Source: Devosia oryzisoli (lineage in GTDB: Bacteria; Pseudomonadota; Alphaproteobacteria; Rhizobiales; Devosiaceae). Taken from it: a stretch of DNA of 64,000 bases. A model generated the notes under the pieces. That model saw only the letters and a list, made by a program, of their open reading frames with translations. It ran no database searches and was not told the origin of the DNA. The DNA lies in contig NZ_JACYFU010000003.1 in assembly GCF_014837245.1 (NCBI RefSeq), positions 372,001 through 436,000 of the forward strand. Direction: 5' to 3'. Both the position numbers and the translations under genes were made by a program. The stretch's first letter is position 1. Every line of letters starts with the position of its first letter. Shown one piece after another: positions 9,532-18,530 of the stretch.

Positions 9532-9984
9532 ATGGACATTTCGTTTCTTCTCGCCAGCGCGCACCATCTCGCCGTGTTCTCGCTGGTGGGCCTATTCGCG
9601 GCGGAGTTCGCTCTCCTGCGCCCAGGGTTGGACGGTGCTCGCATCCGGCAATTGGCCAAGGTCGATGCAGCCTACGGCGGTATTGCAGGCCTCGTGATCA
9701 TCATCGGGGTGCTGCGGGTGATTTTCGGCGACAAGGGCTGGGAGTATTATGTCGGCAACCACGCCTTCTGGGGCAAGATGGCCGCTTTTATCGTCGTCGG
9801 GCTTCTCACCGTCCCGCCCACACTGGCCATTCGTCGCTGGCACAAGGCGGTGGCGTTGGCTCGCGATTATGTGGTGCCGCCCGCTGAATTGACCAGTAAC
9901 CGCCGCCTGATCCACATTCAGGCCGCGGTCTTCGTCCTCATTCCCGTCTTCGCCGCCGCCATGGCGCGCGGCTATGGCAGCTAG
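9532..9984 (+). CDS. DUF2214-family integral membrane protein
   Basis: This 150-residue protein has about four hydrophobic segments (FLLASAHHLAVFSLVGLFAA, GIAGLVIIIGVLRVIF, KMAAFIVVGLLTVPPTLAI and the C-terminal IHIQAAVFVLIPVFAAAMAR). The histidine pair HH near residue 11 and the GWEYYVGNHAFWGKM loop match the DUF2214 family of inner-membrane proteins, whose function is unknown. It is divergent from the TetR regulator and convergent with nth, overlapping the nth stop by 4 bp. Confidence 0.85.
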   Translation: MDISFLLASAHHLAVFSLVGLFAAEFALLRPGLDGARIRQLAKVDAAYGGIAGLVIIIGVLRVIFGDKGWEYYVGNHAFWGKMAAFIVVGLLTVPPTLAIRRWHKAVALARDYVVPPAELTSNRRLIHIQAAVFVLIPVFAAAMARGYGS

Positions 9985-10661
9985 CTCCCGGGCTTTGCCG
10001 GCAGCGGCGTCTTTGGTTCGTAAAGGCACCACTGAGCAATGGGACAGCGCCAGCATTCGGGCGTGCGGGCCTTGCAGATATAGCGCCCGTGCAGGATCAG
10101 CCAGTGGTGCGCATGCAGCATGAACCGGTCCGGCACGATCTTGTGCAGCGCCGTCTCCACCTCGAGCGGCGTCTTGCCGGGGGCAAGTCCCGTCCGGTTG
10201 CCAACGCGAAACAGGTGCGTGTCCACCGCTATGGTCGGCTGCTTGAACCAGATATTAAGCACCACATTGGCCGTCTTGCGCCCGACGCCCGGCAGCGCCT
10301 CGAGCGCCTCACGCTCCCCTGGAACCTCGCCCCCATGCCGCTCGAGAAGCTGCTGGGACAGCGCGAAGACGTTCTTTGCCTTGTTGCGGTAGAGCCCGAT
10401 GGTCCGGATCTCCTTTTCGATGCCCGCCACCCCCAGGGCCACCATCCCCGCCGGCGAGGGCGCGATTTCGAATAGCCGCCGCGTCGCCTTGTTGACGCCC
10501 GCATCCGTCGCCTGGGCCGAAAGCACCACCGCCACGAGCAGCGTGAAGGCGTTGACGTAGGCCAGTTCTCCCTTTGGCTCGGGCTCGATCTCGTGGAAGC
10601 GCTCGAAAATGGCTTCGGCAGCGGGACGGCCCAGTCTTTTCACTTTTTTCGGCGTTGGCAT
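9981..10661 (-). CDS. nth: Endonuclease III
   Basis: This 226-residue DNA glycosylase/AP lyase removes oxidised pyrimidines in base excision repair. It has the helix-hairpin-helix LPGVGRKTANVVL with the catalytic lysine and the conserved aspartate in TIAVDTHLFRV. The C-terminal [4Fe-4S] cluster ligands appear as C-x6-C-x2-C-x5-C (CKARTPECWRCPIAQWC). The start ATG at 10661 (MPTPKKVKRLGRP) gives a normal length; the longer open frame upstream overlaps the divergent gene and is not supported. It shares a 45-bp gap with the DUF2244 gene. Confidence 0.97.
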   Translation of the reverse strand: MPTPKKVKRLGRPAAEAIFERFHEIEPEPKGELAYVNAFTLLVAVVLSAQATDAGVNKATRRLFEIAPSPAGMVALGVAGIEKEIRTIGLYRNKAKNVFALSQQLLERHGGEVPGEREALEALPGVGRKTANVVLNIWFKQPTIAVDTHLFRVGNRTGLAPGKTPLEVETALHKIVPDRFMLHAHHWLILHGRYICKARTPECWRCPIAQWCLYEPKTPLPAKPGS

Positions 10662-10706
10662 TCTCTCGGTCCCGAATCTCTGCCAATATTTGTGGGAGAG
10701 ATCGCC

Positions 10707-11192
10707 ATGCCCATGCAAGCCACAACCACCTCGCCCCTGTTTGCCGCCACGCTCCGGCCCGATCGGTCGCTGCGGACCGTCGGCGGCTGGATCGGGCTCG
10801 TGATCGCCGGCCTGGTAGGGACACCCTTGCTCGTGGCTGTGCCCGAATTCATCGTACCGGGGCTGATCGCCTATGGCGTTGCCGGTACCGGTCTCATGGC
10901 CTTCAACATCCGCCAGAGCCGCCGCGGCCAGATCCGGCAGCAGATCACCCTGTGGGCCGATCAACTGGAAATCGCCACCACCGGCCCCCGCCAGAGCCGC
11001 GTTCTGCGCCGCTTCAAGCCGACCGAGGTACGGCTTCATCTCAAGCGCGACGACAACGAGCGCACCACCGCCATCCTGCTCAAGCGGGGCAGCGAGGAAA
11101 TCGAACTGGGGCCATTCCTCAGCAGCGACGACAAGTCGAGCTTTGCCAAGGCCTTTGGCCGGGCCCTGCGGCTCGCTCGCCAGGTCGCCTGA
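10707..11192 (+). CDS. DUF2244-family membrane protein
   Basis: This 161-residue protein starts MPMQATTTSPLFAATLRPDRSL, has one hydrophobic hairpin (VGGWIGLVIAGLVGTPLLVA and VPGLIAYGVAGTGLMAFNI) and then a soluble beta-rich tail with LWADQLEIATTGPRQ and EEIELGPFLSSDDK. The layout fits the DUF2244 family of alphaproteobacterial inner-membrane proteins of unknown function. ATG 10707 follows GGAGAG at a good distance. Its divergent neighbour is nth. Confidence 0.85.
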   Translation: MPMQATTTSPLFAATLRPDRSLRTVGGWIGLVIAGLVGTPLLVAVPEFIVPGLIAYGVAGTGLMAFNIRQSRRGQIRQQITLWADQLEIATTGPRQSRVLRRFKPTEVRLHLKRDDNERTTAILLKRGSEEIELGPFLSSDDKSSFAKAFGRALRLARQVA

Positions 11193-11264
11193 GCGTCAAA
11201 TCCGGGTCGTGCCCACCCCCGTCGCCGTTTTAGAAGGGACACTCCAGCGCCGTTGGAGGTCCCC

Positions 11265-12134
11265 ATGAACCATATGTCCCACCTTGTCCCCGCCAGCGAC
11301 TATGACACCATCCAGGCGGCCATCCGCTACCTCAGCGAAACAGGGCCGGACGCCACCGACCTTGGGCGCTTTGCCCGCTCGCTCGGTCTCAGCGAACGGC
11401 AGCTGACCGACCTCTTCCGGCGCTGGTGCGGCCTGTCGCCGAAAAGTTTTGCGCAGGCCGTGGCGCTCGATCACGCCAAGAGCCTCCTGCGTGACCAGGC
11501 CAGCGTGCTCGAAGCCACCTACGAGGTCGGCCTCTCCTCGACCTCGCGGCTGCATGACCTCTTCGTTACTTATGAGGCCATGCCGCCCGGCGTCTTCCGC
11601 GCCGGCGGCGCCGGTATCGACATGGTCTGGGGCGTCGCTCCCTCCCCCTTCGGCACTGCTGTGGTCACCGCGACCGACTACGGCATTTCGGGCATGGGCT
11701 TTGCCGATGCCGAAATCAGCGTCGAGGCGGCCCTTGCCGATCTAACCAATCGCTGGCCCCGGGCGCGCTTCAGCCGCGACGACCAGCGCATCGCCCCGCT
11801 GGTCGGGCAAATCTTCGATCCAGGGCACTGGGCCGCCGATCGCCCGGTGCGGGTGGTGCTGATCGGCACGGACTTCGAGGTCAAGGTATGGGAAACCCTC
11901 CTCAAGATCCCGGTCGGGCGCGCGGCAACCTACGCGCAGGTGGCCAGCCATATCGGCCGGCCGACCGCCTCACGCGCCGTGGGCGCCGCGGTGGGCAAGA
12001 ACCCCATCAGCTTCGTCGTCCCCTGCCACCGCGTGGTGGGCACGTCGGGAGCCCTGACCGGCTATCACTGGGGCGTGCCGCGCAAGCGCGCCATCCTGGG
12101 CTGGGAAGCGGGCATCGTCTCGGCGGCGCACTAA
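11265..12134 (+). CDS. Ada-like methylated-DNA--protein-cysteine methyltransferase with N-terminal AraC-type HTH
   Basis: This 289-residue two-domain protein combines an AraC-like DNA-binding region at the N-terminus (about residues 15-105, LGRFARSLGLSERQLTDLFR ... VLEATYEVGLSSTSRLHDLF) with a C-terminal O6-alkylguanine methyltransferase domain holding the acceptor cysteine in VPCHRVVG. The Ada zinc domain that senses methylphosphotriesters is absent, so this is the short Ada-like form common in Alphaproteobacteria. It should repair O6-methylguanine by suicide transfer; a regulatory role is inferred from the HTH. ATG 11265 is chosen because GGAGG lies 5 bp upstream; an earlier in-frame TTG lies within that ribosome-binding site. 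Confidence 0.92.
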   Translation: MNHMSHLVPASDYDTIQAAIRYLSETGPDATDLGRFARSLGLSERQLTDLFRRWCGLSPKSFAQAVALDHAKSLLRDQASVLEATYEVGLSSTSRLHDLFVTYEAMPPGVFRAGGAGIDMVWGVAPSPFGTAVVTATDYGISGMGFADAEISVEAALADLTNRWPRARFSRDDQRIAPLVGQIFDPGHWAADRPVRVVLIGTDFEVKVWETLLKIPVGRAATYAQVASHIGRPTASRAVGAAVGKNPISFVVPCHRVVGTSGALTGYHWGVPRKRAILGWEAGIVSAAH

Positions 12135-12194
12135 CCGCCGGAACCGCCTTGCGGGCGGGAACATTGGCTCTGCGAACCTGTTTGCGGAGGCAAA

Positions 12195-13208
12195 GTGCAC
12201 GACCGAACCCGCGCCATTACGACGGGCGTCCTGCTGGCTGCAGCACTGGCCTTGGCCTGGGTGCTGACGGGCTCGCTGCTGACCATTTTCGCAGGCATCC
12301 TCGTGGCGAGCTTGCTTGATGCCATCGTCCGACAATTGGCGCGCGTTCTGCCGCTGCCTCACGCCGCCCTCGTCATCCTCGTGACGCTCGCCGTATTCGG
12401 CACCGTGATTGCCGGATTGTCCTTGGGCGGCATGCAACTCTGGCAATCGGTGGATGATCTTGTCAGCATGCTGATCGAGCAGGCGCGGCAGATCTATCTC
12501 GAGCTGCGGCGGATGATCATCAGCATCGGGATGGTCGACAACGACCAGTCGCTCCTGGCGGACGCCATGCCCGATCCGGCCGGTCTGCTCGCCGGCATGC
12601 AGACAGTCTTCGGCAGTGCCGTCGGAGCGATAGCCAATGTCGTGGTCATCGTGTTTCTGGGCATCTTCTTCGCACTCAACCCGGCCGGCTATCGCGATGG
12701 CATGCTGGACCTGGCGCCACGTCACCTTCAGCCGCGGCTGCGCACCGCCCTTGATGCCGTCGGACACACTCTGCGCGGGTGGATCGTGACGCAGGTCATC
12801 ATGATGGGCGTGATCGGCACGCTGGTGGGCACCCTCCTTTGGGCCCTCGGAACGCCCAACGCACTGACGCTGGGCGTGCTGGCAGGCGCCCTCAACTTCA
12901 TCCCCTTCCTCGGGCCAATCATCTCCGCCGTCCCGGTGCTCCTGACCCTGGCCTCCCAGGACATGACCACCTTCCTCCTGGGTGCGCTGGGGATGTTGCT
13001 GATCCAGAATCTGGAGGGTTATGTGCTGACCCCGCTGATGCAGCAACGCGTGATCCACCTGCCGCCCGCCTGGTCGCTCTGCACAATGCTCATCATGGGA
13101 TCGCTGTTCGGCTTTTTCGGCGTGGCCCTCGCCACGCCGGCCTACGCCGTGATCCGCACGCTGACCCTAAGACTCTATATCGAACCGCGAATGGGCCTTG
13201 AGGATTAA
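12195..13208 (+). CDS. AI-2E (PerM)-family transporter
   Basis: This 337-residue polytopic membrane protein has about eight hydrophobic segments. They include an N-terminal pair, a central [19 protein letters not shown] segment, and the characteristic C-terminal block [24 protein letters not shown] followed by [17 protein letters not shown]. These match the AI-2E/PerM family of putative exporters; the substrate is unknown in most members. The start is GTG at 12195 with GCGGAGG six bases upstream. It ends convergent with gpmA, overlapping it by 4 bp. Confidence 0.88.
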   Translation: MHDRTRAITTGVLLAAALALAWVLTGSLLTIFAGILVASLLDAIVRQLARVLPLPHAALVILVTLAVFGTVIAGLSLGGMQLWQSVDDLVSMLIEQARQIYLELRRMIISIGMVDNDQSLLADAMPDPAGLLAGMQTVFGSAVGAIANVVVIVFLGIFFALNPAGYRDGMLDLAPRHLQPRLRTALDAVGHTLRGWIVTQVIMMGVIGTLVGTLLWALGTPNALTLGVLAGALNFIPFLGPIISAVPVLLTLASQDMTTFLLGALGMLLIQNLEGYVLTPLMQQRVIHLPPAWSLCTMLIMGSLFGFFGVALATPAYAVIRTLTLRLYIEPRMGLED

Positions 13209-13819
13209 AGCGTAACGCGCTGCACCAGCTTCCCGTCCGGACCGATATGGTAGACGGTCGGCTCGCCAGTGGCGATTTCGCGCGCCAGGATTTCATCGGG
13301 GGTCAGGCCTTCGATAGCCATGACCAGGGCGCGCAGCGAATTGCCATGGGCCGCCACCAGAACCGTCTTGCCGGCCTTGAGCTGGGGCAGGATTTCGCGC
13401 TCGTAATAGGGCAGGGTTCGCGCCGCCGTATCCTTGAGGCTTTCGCCGCCCGGCGGGGGAACGTCATAGGACCGGCGCCAGATATGGACCTGTTCCTCGC
13501 CCCACTTTTCGCGCGCGTCGTCCTTGTTGAGGCCGGCCAGGTCGCCATAGTCGCGCTCGTTGAGCGCCGTGTGGCGCACGATGGTGACGTCGACGATCCC
13601 CATTTCCTCGAGCATCAAGTCGAGCGTGTGCTGCGCCCGCCGCAAGGCCGAGGTGTAATAGAGGTCCGGAACGATGCCCTTGGCCTTGAGCGCCTTGCCG
13701 GTCGCGCGGGCTTCCTCCTGGCCCTTCTCTGTGAGGTCCGGGTTCCTCCAGCCGGTAAAGAGATTCTTGAGGTTCCACTCGCTCTGGCCATGACGCACCA
13801 GGATCAGCGTGCCGCTCAT
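13205..13819 (-). CDS. gpmA: 2,3-bisphosphoglycerate-dependent phosphoglycerate mutase
   Basis: This 204-residue glycolytic enzyme interconverts 3- and 2-phosphoglycerate. It shows the phosphohistidine motif [11 protein letters not shown] at residues 6-16, [25 protein letters not shown], the catalytic glutamate region [14 protein letters not shown] and the second histidine in [11 protein letters not shown]. It is of the shorter form found in Alphaproteobacteria. It follows dapB on the minus strand with a 58-bp gap that contains a strong hairpin. Confidence 0.96.
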   Translation of the reverse strand: MSGTLILVRHGQSEWNLKNLFTGWRNPDLTEKGQEEARATGKALKAKGIVPDLYYTSALRRAQHTLDLMLEEMGIVDVTIVRHTALNERDYGDLAGLNKDDAREKWGEEQVHIWRRSYDVPPPGGESLKDTAARTLPYYEREILPQLKAGKTVLVAAHGNSLRALVMAIEGLTPDEILAREIATGEPTVYHIGPDGKLVQRVTL

Positions 13820-13846
13820 TGTCTTGTTCCTTGTCTACGTGTTCGA

Positions 13847-13870
13847 ACGGTTCTGCGGGGGCAGAACCGT
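13847..13870 (-). other. Perfect hairpin between dapB and gpmA
   Basis: ACGGTTCTGC-GGGG-GCAGAACCGT is a perfect 10-bp stem with a 4-base loop. On the minus strand (the sense of dapB and gpmA) the T-run comes before and not after the stem, so it is not a normal terminator for dapB; it might affect RNA processing or stability between the two genes. On the plus strand it is followed by AAAAAA. Confidence 0.6.
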
Positions 13871-13877
13871 AAAAAAG

Positions 13878-14690
13878 TCAGTCGGAAAGGCCGAGCACGT
13901 CGGCCATGGAATAGAGCCCCGGCTTCTGCCCGGCGGCCCACAGCGCCGCCTTGAGCGCGCCATTGGCGTAGATGGTGCGGTCCTGCGCGCGGTGGTTGAG
14001 CTCGATGCGTTCGGAGGGCCCGGCAAGGATCACCATGTGGTCGCCGATGACATTGCCGCCGCGCAGCGTCGCAAAGCCGATCGTGCCGGCCTCGCGCGGG
14101 CCAGTATGGCCGTCGCGGACGCGCACGGAATGGTCGGCAAGGGTAATGTTGCGCCCCCGTGCCGCCGCTTCGCCCAGCATCAGCGCCGTGCCGGAGGGCG
14201 CGTCGACCTTGAGATTGTGGTGCATCTCCAAAATCTCGACGTCGTAATCGGCGAGCGCCGCGGCCGCCTTTTCCACCAGCACCGTCAGCGCCACCATGCC
14301 CGGCGAGAAGTTGCCCGATTTGACGATCCGCGCGCCCGAGCGGCCCGCTTCGGCGATCGCCGCGTCGTCCGCGGCAGAGCATCCCGTGGTGCCGATGACG
14401 TGGACGAGCCCCCTGGCCGCAGCCTCGCGCGCCAGCGCGACGCTGGCCGCCGGCGCGGTAAAATCGATGATGGCGTCGGCGCCCTCGAGCAGGGCATCGA
14501 TGCTGTCGCCCACCAGCACGCCCATCGGATCGAGACCCGCAAGCGTTCCGGCGTCCTTGCCGATGGCCGCAGATCCGGGCCGGTCGAGTGCTCCCACCAG
14601 GTCCACCTCGTCATGGCGAGCGGCGGCGGCGATATTGGCGGCGCCCATGCGCCCGCCGGCGCCGGCAACGATGATGCGCAGAGGCGACAT
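13878..14690 (-). CDS. dapB: 4-hydroxy-tetrahydrodipicolinate reductase
   Basis: This 270-residue enzyme reduces HTPA with NAD(P)H in the diaminopimelate/lysine pathway. It has the N-terminal dinucleotide-binding [11 protein letters not shown], the DFTAP segment, the GTTGCS block, and the active-site motif [21 protein letters not shown] with the catalytic histidine and lysine. The start ATG at 14690 ([16 protein letters not shown]) agrees with the family; the frame is open further upstream without supporting similarity. gpmA follows. Lysine and peptidoglycan synthesis both depend on its product. Confidence 0.97.
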   Translation of the reverse strand: MSPLRIIVAGAGGRMGAANIAAAARHDEVDLVGALDRPGSAAIGKDAGTLAGLDPMGVLVGDSIDALLEGADAIIDFTAPAASVALAREAAARGLVHVIGTTGCSAADDAAIAEAGRSGARIVKSGNFSPGMVALTVLVEKAAAALADYDVEILEMHHNLKVDAPSGTALMLGEAAARGRNITLADHSVRVRDGHTGPREAGTIGFATLRGGNVIGDHMVILAGPSERIELNHRAQDRTIYANGALKAALWAAGQKPGLYSMADVLGLSD

Positions 14691-14851
14691 AGGCAAACTC
14701 TCCCTCGGTTCGCACCGGCTATAGCAGCGGTCAGGCGCCGCGCCAACCATGCTGCCGCGCGGCGGCGGACTGTGCTAGGATCGGCCCTGAAGGCGCCGCT
14801 GTTTGCCCGCAGCATGCCTTGTGCAACACGAGCCCGGAGAACGGACCGCCC

Positions 14852-15202
14852 ATGACGCTGACCAACGTGCTGGCAGGCCTGGCCGTCGAGGACCTGAGCA
14901 ACTCCCTGGTCTGGTATGAATATCTGTTCGGCCGCCCCGCCGATGCGCGCACCATGGCCGACGTCGCCGAATGGAAACTGCCCGGTGGCGGCTGGGTGCA
15001 TGTGATGACCGACGAGGACCGCGCGGGGGCCAGCGTCATCATGCTGATCGTCGACGATATCGCCGAGGAGCTGGACCGGCTCGAAATGCACGGCATCAAG
15101 CCGGTGGCCAAGGCCTTCGGCGACTTCTTCAAGACCGCCAAGCTGCGCGATCCGGACGGCAACCTCATTATCCTCAGCCAGCCGCAGCCCGGAACCTACT
15201 AG
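14852..15202 (+). CDS. VOC-family protein
   Basis: This 116-residue single-domain VOC protein reads MTLTNVLAGLAVEDLSNSLVWYEYLFGRPAD at its start and ends with AKLRDPDGNLIILSQP, the typical last strand with the metal-site region. ATG 14852 is preferred because CGGAGAA precedes it by about 10 bases; a TTG 33 bp upstream is also in frame. Homologues are annotated as glyoxalases or bleomycin-resistance proteins. The sequence does not fix the substrate. It is divergent from dapB. Confidence 0.85.
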   Translation: MTLTNVLAGLAVEDLSNSLVWYEYLFGRPADARTMADVAEWKLPGGGWVHVMTDEDRAGASVIMLIVDDIAEELDRLEMHGIKPVAKAFGDFFKTAKLRDPDGNLIILSQPQPGTY

Positions 15203-15234
15203 GGGCTGCCTCGCGACGACGGCACTGCTTCGGC

Positions 15235-15274
15235 AACCGTCACCACCGGGCCTGTCCCGGTGGTCCATCTTCGC
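15235..15274 (-). repeat. CCGG-centred palindromic repeat
   Basis: AACCGTCACCACCGGGCCTG then TCCCGGTGGTCCATCTTCG is a further copy of the element seen at 3231-3270, in the same orientation. It fills most of the 101-bp convergent gap between the VOC gene and coaA and can fold into a stem that could end transcription from either side. Confidence 0.75.
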
Positions 15275-15303
15275 CCCGACACCACCACCGGTCGGGCCTG
15301 CCC

Positions 15304-16254
15304 TCACACCCGCCGCAGCTTGACCTCTTCCACCCGGTGATCCTTGCCCTTTTTGAGGATGAGGTCGGCGCGGCCGCGCGTGGGCAGCACGTTTTCGAGG
15401 AGGTTGTTGAGGTTGATCTCCTCCCACACCTTGTGCCCGAATGCGCCGGCTTCCTCTTCGCTCATCTCCGCAAAGCGGCGAAAGAAGGAGGTCGGATCGC
15501 GAAAGGCGGTTTCACGCAGCCGGAAGAAGCGCTGCATGAACCAGTCTTCGAGGTCTTCCGGGTCGGCGTCGATGTAGATGGAAAAATCGATGAAGTCGGA
15601 GGCAAAGAGGATGGGCCGCCCGGTGCGTGGCAATTCCCCCGGCTGGAGGATGTTGAGCCCTTCCACGATCAGGATGTCGGGCCGGTCGATGGTGACCTCC
15701 TCGCCCGGAACGACGTCGTAGACGAGGTGCGAATAAACCGGCACCGAAACCTGGGGCTTGCCCGATTTGATGTCGGCCAGGAAATTGACGAAGCGGCCGC
15801 GGTCATAGCTCTCGGGAAAACCCTTCCGCTCCATCAGGCCGCGTTCGGCCAGGACGCTGTTGGGATAGAGGAACCCGTCGGTCGTCACGAGGTCGACGCG
15901 CGGGCTCGACGGCCAGCGCGCCAGGAGCGTCTGGATGATACGGGCCGTGGTGGACTTGCCTACCGCCACCGAGCCCGCCACGCCGATAATGAACGGCACG
16001 CGGTCATCGGGCGCATTGAGGAAGCGGGTCGATACCCGATGCAGGCCCTGCACCGCTTCCACATAGTAGGAGAGCAGCCGGGTGAGCGGCAGATAGACCT
16101 CCTCGGCCTCCTCGAGCGAAATCGGGTCGGAGAGGGAGCGGAGCCGATCGATGTCGGCCTGCGTCAGCGTCATGGGCTGGCCGTCGCGCAGCTTGCTCCA
16201 TTCGGCCTTGGTGAACTGCAGATAGGGATCGGGAGCAGGGGCGCGCTCGGTCAT
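15304..16254 (-). CDS. coaA: Type I pantothenate kinase
   Basis: This 316-residue enzyme phosphorylates pantothenate, the first step of coenzyme A synthesis. The P-loop GVAGSVAVGKSTTARII, the TTDGFLYPN segment, RKGFPESYD and the YSHLVYDVVPGE block identify the E. coli CoaA type. It is the last gene of the histidine operon. ATG 16254 lies 2 bp after the hisE stop; GTG at 16260 would instead overlap that stop by 4 bp (GTGA) and add two residues. Either way translation is likely coupled to hisE. Confidence 0.96.
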   Translation of the reverse strand: MTERAPAPDPYLQFTKAEWSKLRDGQPMTLTQADIDRLRSLSDPISLEEAEEVYLPLTRLLSYYVEAVQGLHRVSTRFLNAPDDRVPFIIGVAGSVAVGKSTTARIIQTLLARWPSSPRVDLVTTDGFLYPNSVLAERGLMERKGFPESYDRGRFVNFLADIKSGKPQVSVPVYSHLVYDVVPGEEVTIDRPDILIVEGLNILQPGELPRTGRPILFASDFIDFSIYIDADPEDLEDWFMQRFFRLRETAFRDPTSFFRRFAEMSEEEAGAFGHKVWEEINLNNLLENVLPTRGRADLILKKGKDHRVEEVKLRRV

Positions 16255-16256
16255 GG

Positions 16257-16571
16257 TCACTCGGCCTTGCGGCTGGCTTTTTCAGCCAGGCCCGATTGTG
16301 CCGTGCGGGCGTCGAGTTCAGCCATCACTTCGGCCAGCGGCAGGTTGGCGGCGCGCAGCACCACCAGAAGATGGTAGAGCACGTCCGCACTTTCCTTGAC
16401 CAGTTCATCGCGATCGCCCGTGACCGCTGCGATCACCGCTTCGGTCGCCTCCTCGCCCAGTTTCTGCGCCGCCTTGGACATGCCCCGGGCGATCAGCTTG
16501 GCCGTATAACTTTCGTCCGGCGAGGCACTGGCCCGTTGGTCGATCCGGTCTTCGAGCTCTTCCAGGGTCAT
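16257..16571 (-). CDS. hisE: Phosphoribosyl-ATP pyrophosphatase
   Basis: This 104-residue enzyme hydrolyses PR-ATP to PR-AMP, the second step of histidine synthesis. It shows the all-alpha HisE/MazG-like core with metal-binding acidic residues in [13 protein letters not shown] and [17 protein letters not shown]. The length is standard for a stand-alone HisE; hisI is not in the window. It sits 9 bp after hisF. Confidence 0.95.
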   Translation of the reverse strand: MTLEELEDRIDQRASASPDESYTAKLIARGMSKAAQKLGEEATEAVIAAVTGDRDELVKESADVLYHLLVVLRAANLPLAEVMAELDARTAQSGLAEKASRKAE

Positions 16572-16580
16572 GTCTGCTCC

Positions 16581-17381
16581 TCAGGCGGCGGCGGAATCGA
16601 GCCGCATGGCGATGCCGTGCGCGGCCATATAGCCCTTGGCTTGGCCAATGGTGAACGTGCCGAAGTGGAAAATACTGGCCGCAAGGACGGCGCTGGCGTG
16701 GCCTTCGGTCACCCCGTCCACCAGGTCCTGCAGGCTCCCCACCCCGCCCGAGGCGATCACGGGCACTTCGACACTGTCGGCAATGGTGCGCGTCAGTTTC
16801 AGGTCGAACCCCGACTTGGTGCCGTCCCGGTCCATGGAGGTGACGAGCAGTTCTCCCGCCCCGCGCTCGACCATGCGGGCGGCGAATTCCACCGCGTCGA
16901 GGCCGGTCGGCTTGCGCCCGCCATGGGTGAAGATTTCCCACTCCGAGCGGTTGTCGCCGCCGACCTTCGCATCAAGCCGCTGCTTGGCATCGACCGACAC
17001 CACGATGCACTGGTTGCCGAACTTGTCCGCCGCGCGGGCAATAAAATCTGGGTCGTTGACGGCGGCCGAGTTGATCGCAACCTTGTCGGCGCCCGCCAGT
17101 AGCAACTTGCGGATGTCCTCGATGCTGCGCACGCCCCCACCTACCGTCACTGGCATGAAGCAATGCTCGGCCGTCCGCGCCACGACGTCGAAGATGGTGT
17201 CGCGCCCTTCGTGGCTGGCGGTGATGTCGAGAAAGGTCAGCTCGTCCGCCCCGGCCGCGTCATAGGCCATGGCGGCTTCCACCGGGTCGCCGGCATCGAC
17301 GAGGTCGACGAAGTTGACGCCTTTCACCACGCGGCCACCGGCGACGTCGAGGCAGGGAATGATGCGGGTCTTGAGGCTCAC
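16581..17381 (-). CDS. hisF: Imidazole glycerol phosphate synthase, cyclase subunit
   Basis: This 266-residue TIM-barrel protein pairs with HisH to turn PRFAR and ammonia into IGP and AICAR. Motifs include [15 protein letters not shown] with the first catalytic aspartate, [29 protein letters not shown] with the second aspartate, and IASGGVGSL. The start used here is GTG at 17381, with AAGGAAA upstream. It overlaps by 4 bp (GTGA) the stop of a small ORF that is itself a copy of the hisF start (see 17378-17479). The length is slightly above the usual 250-260 residues because of an inserted segment near '[18 protein letters not shown]'. Confidence 0.97.
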   Translation of the reverse strand: MSLKTRIIPCLDVAGGRVVKGVNFVDLVDAGDPVEAAMAYDAAGADELTFLDITASHEGRDTIFDVVARTAEHCFMPVTVGGGVRSIEDIRKLLLAGADKVAINSAAVNDPDFIARAADKFGNQCIVVSVDAKQRLDAKVGGDNRSEWEIFTHGGRKPTGLDAVEFAARMVERGAGELLVTSMDRDGTKSGFDLKLTRTIADSVEVPVIASGGVGSLQDLVDGVTEGHASAVLAASIFHFGTFTIGQAKGYMAAHGIAMRLDSAAA

Positions 17382-17479
17382 CGGCGGTTTCCTTCTTTCG
17401 ACTGCGCGTCCTCGCTGCGCTGCGGCCGGCGCGGGCAGGCGACGTCGAGGCGGGGAATGATGCGGGTTTTCAAACTCAT
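17378..17479 (-). pseudogene. Duplicated 5' end of hisF forming a 33-codon leader ORF
   Basis: The ORF reads [14 protein letters not shown] and then unrelated [19 protein letters not shown]. Its first 14 codons match the start of hisF ([14 protein letters not shown]) in protein and nearly so in DNA, 98 bp upstream. Its ATG overlaps the stop of the membrane-protein gene (ATGA, 17479-17476). Its TGA overlaps the GTG start of hisF (GTGA). The simplest reading is a short duplication of the hisF start that moved the working start downstream while keeping translational coupling. The original hisF start was probably the ATG at 17479. Whether the peptide matters is unknown. Confidence 0.75.
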
Positions 17480-17802
17480 TGTGATGCCTTCTGCATGCGC
17501 CGCCAGGCGAGGCGATGGATGATGAGGATGACCAGCCAGACGATCAGCGCGCCGCCGCCCAGGGGTAGGGTGGCAAGGGCGAACCAGCCTAGCACGAACA
17601 AGGTGTAGAGCGTGCCGCCCCAATCGCTGCCGCCGATCATGCAGGAATTGATGCTGCCTTCGTTGAGCGTGCAGCCATTGCTTTCGGCCAGCCAGCTGGC
17701 AATGACAACGGAAATGACGGGAGCCAGCGCAAAGAGCAGGATGACCACCAGCAGCAGCCCATAGACCCACCAGGGAAAGCGCGGTGCCGCCGCGGCGTTC
17801 AT
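17476..17802 (-). CDS. Small membrane protein inside the his operon, function unknown
   Basis: This 108-residue protein has two clear membrane segments ([27 protein letters not shown] near residues 11-37 and [33 protein letters not shown] near 66-98). Between them is a polar loop with two cysteines ([22 protein letters not shown]), probably periplasmic and possibly disulfide-bonded. It starts with a 4-bp overlap of the hisA stop and ends with a 4-bp overlap of the hisF leader ORF, so it is translated as part of the operon. Similar small membrane genes occur between hisA and hisF in related bacteria; no role in histidine synthesis is known. Confidence 0.85.
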   Translation of the reverse strand: MNAAAAPRFPWWVYGLLLVVILLFALAPVISVVIASWLAESNGCTLNEGSINSCMIGGSDWGGTLYTLFVLGWFALATLPLGGGALIVWLVILIIHRLAWRRMQKASQ

Positions 17803-18527
17803 CGCGCCCTCAGCCTCGCCAGTGCTTCACGTGAATCAATGCGGCCATCATAAAGGGCGCGACCGGATATGGCCCCCTCGAGCACTTGATACTCGGGCCG
17901 GGTCATGCGCTCGATGTCGTCCATCGAGGCGAGGCCACCAGAAGCGATCACCGGAATACTGGTTGCCCGCGCCAACTCCAGGGTCGCATCCCAGTTGATG
18001 CCCGCCAGCACGCCATCGCGGTCGATATCGGTGTAGATGATGGCGGCGACGCCCGCGCCCTCGAAGCGCTTGGCCAGCTCGATCACGGACAGCTCCGAGG
18101 TTTCGGCCCAGCCTTCTACCGCCACCATGCCGCCGCGCGCGTCGATGCCGACGGCAACCTGGCCCGGCCATGTCGCGGCGGCTTGTTTGACCAGCGTCGG
18201 ATCGCGCACGGCGACGGTGCCGAGGATGACACGGGCCAGGCCCTTGTCCAGCCAACTTTCGATATGCGCCAGCGTGCGGATGCCGCCGCCCAGCTGGACG
18301 GGAAAGCGCACCGCCTTGAGGATTTGCTCCACCGCCGCGCCATTGACGCTCTCGCCGGCAAAGGCTCCGTTGAGATCGACCACGTGGAGATACTCGAACC
18401 CCTGCTCCTCGAATGCCCTCGCCTGTGCGGCCGGATCGTCGTTGAACACGGTGGCCTGATCCATGTCGCCGAGTTTAAGGCGCACGCACTGCCCGTCCTT
18501 GAGGTCGATGGCGGGGAAGAGGATCAT
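17799..18527 (-). CDS. hisA: ProFAR isomerase
   Basis: This 242-residue TIM-barrel enzyme isomerises ProFAR to PRFAR, the fourth step of histidine synthesis. The paired half-barrel motifs are clear: [16 protein letters not shown] with the first catalytic aspartate, [39 protein letters not shown] and [11 protein letters not shown] with the second aspartate, then [12 protein letters not shown]. The last codons ([13 protein letters not shown]) overlap a parS-like sequence. It begins after a 238-bp repeat element that separates it from hisH. Confidence 0.97.
   Translation of the reverse strand: MILFPAIDLKDGQCVRLKLGDMDQATVFNDDPAAQARAFEEQGFEYLHVVDLNGAFAGESVNGAAVEQILKAVRFPVQLGGGIRTLAHIESWLDKGLARVILGTVAVRDPTLVKQAAATWPGQVAVGIDARGGMVAVEGWAETSELSVIELAKRFEGAGVAAIIYTDIDRDGVLAGINWDATLELARATSIPVIASGGLASMDDIERMTRPEYQVLEGAISGRALYDGRIDSREALARLRAR
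17823..17838 (+). other. parS-like site inside the end of hisA
   Basis: TGCTTCACGTGAATCA differs from TGTTTCACGTGAAACA at two of 16 positions and keeps the TTCACGTGAA core. It lies within the last codons of hisA, about 11.5 kb left of the putative origin. Read in the hisA frame it encodes SRE, as the parS copies in rsmG do. Confidence 0.5.
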
Positions 18528-18530
18528 TGG

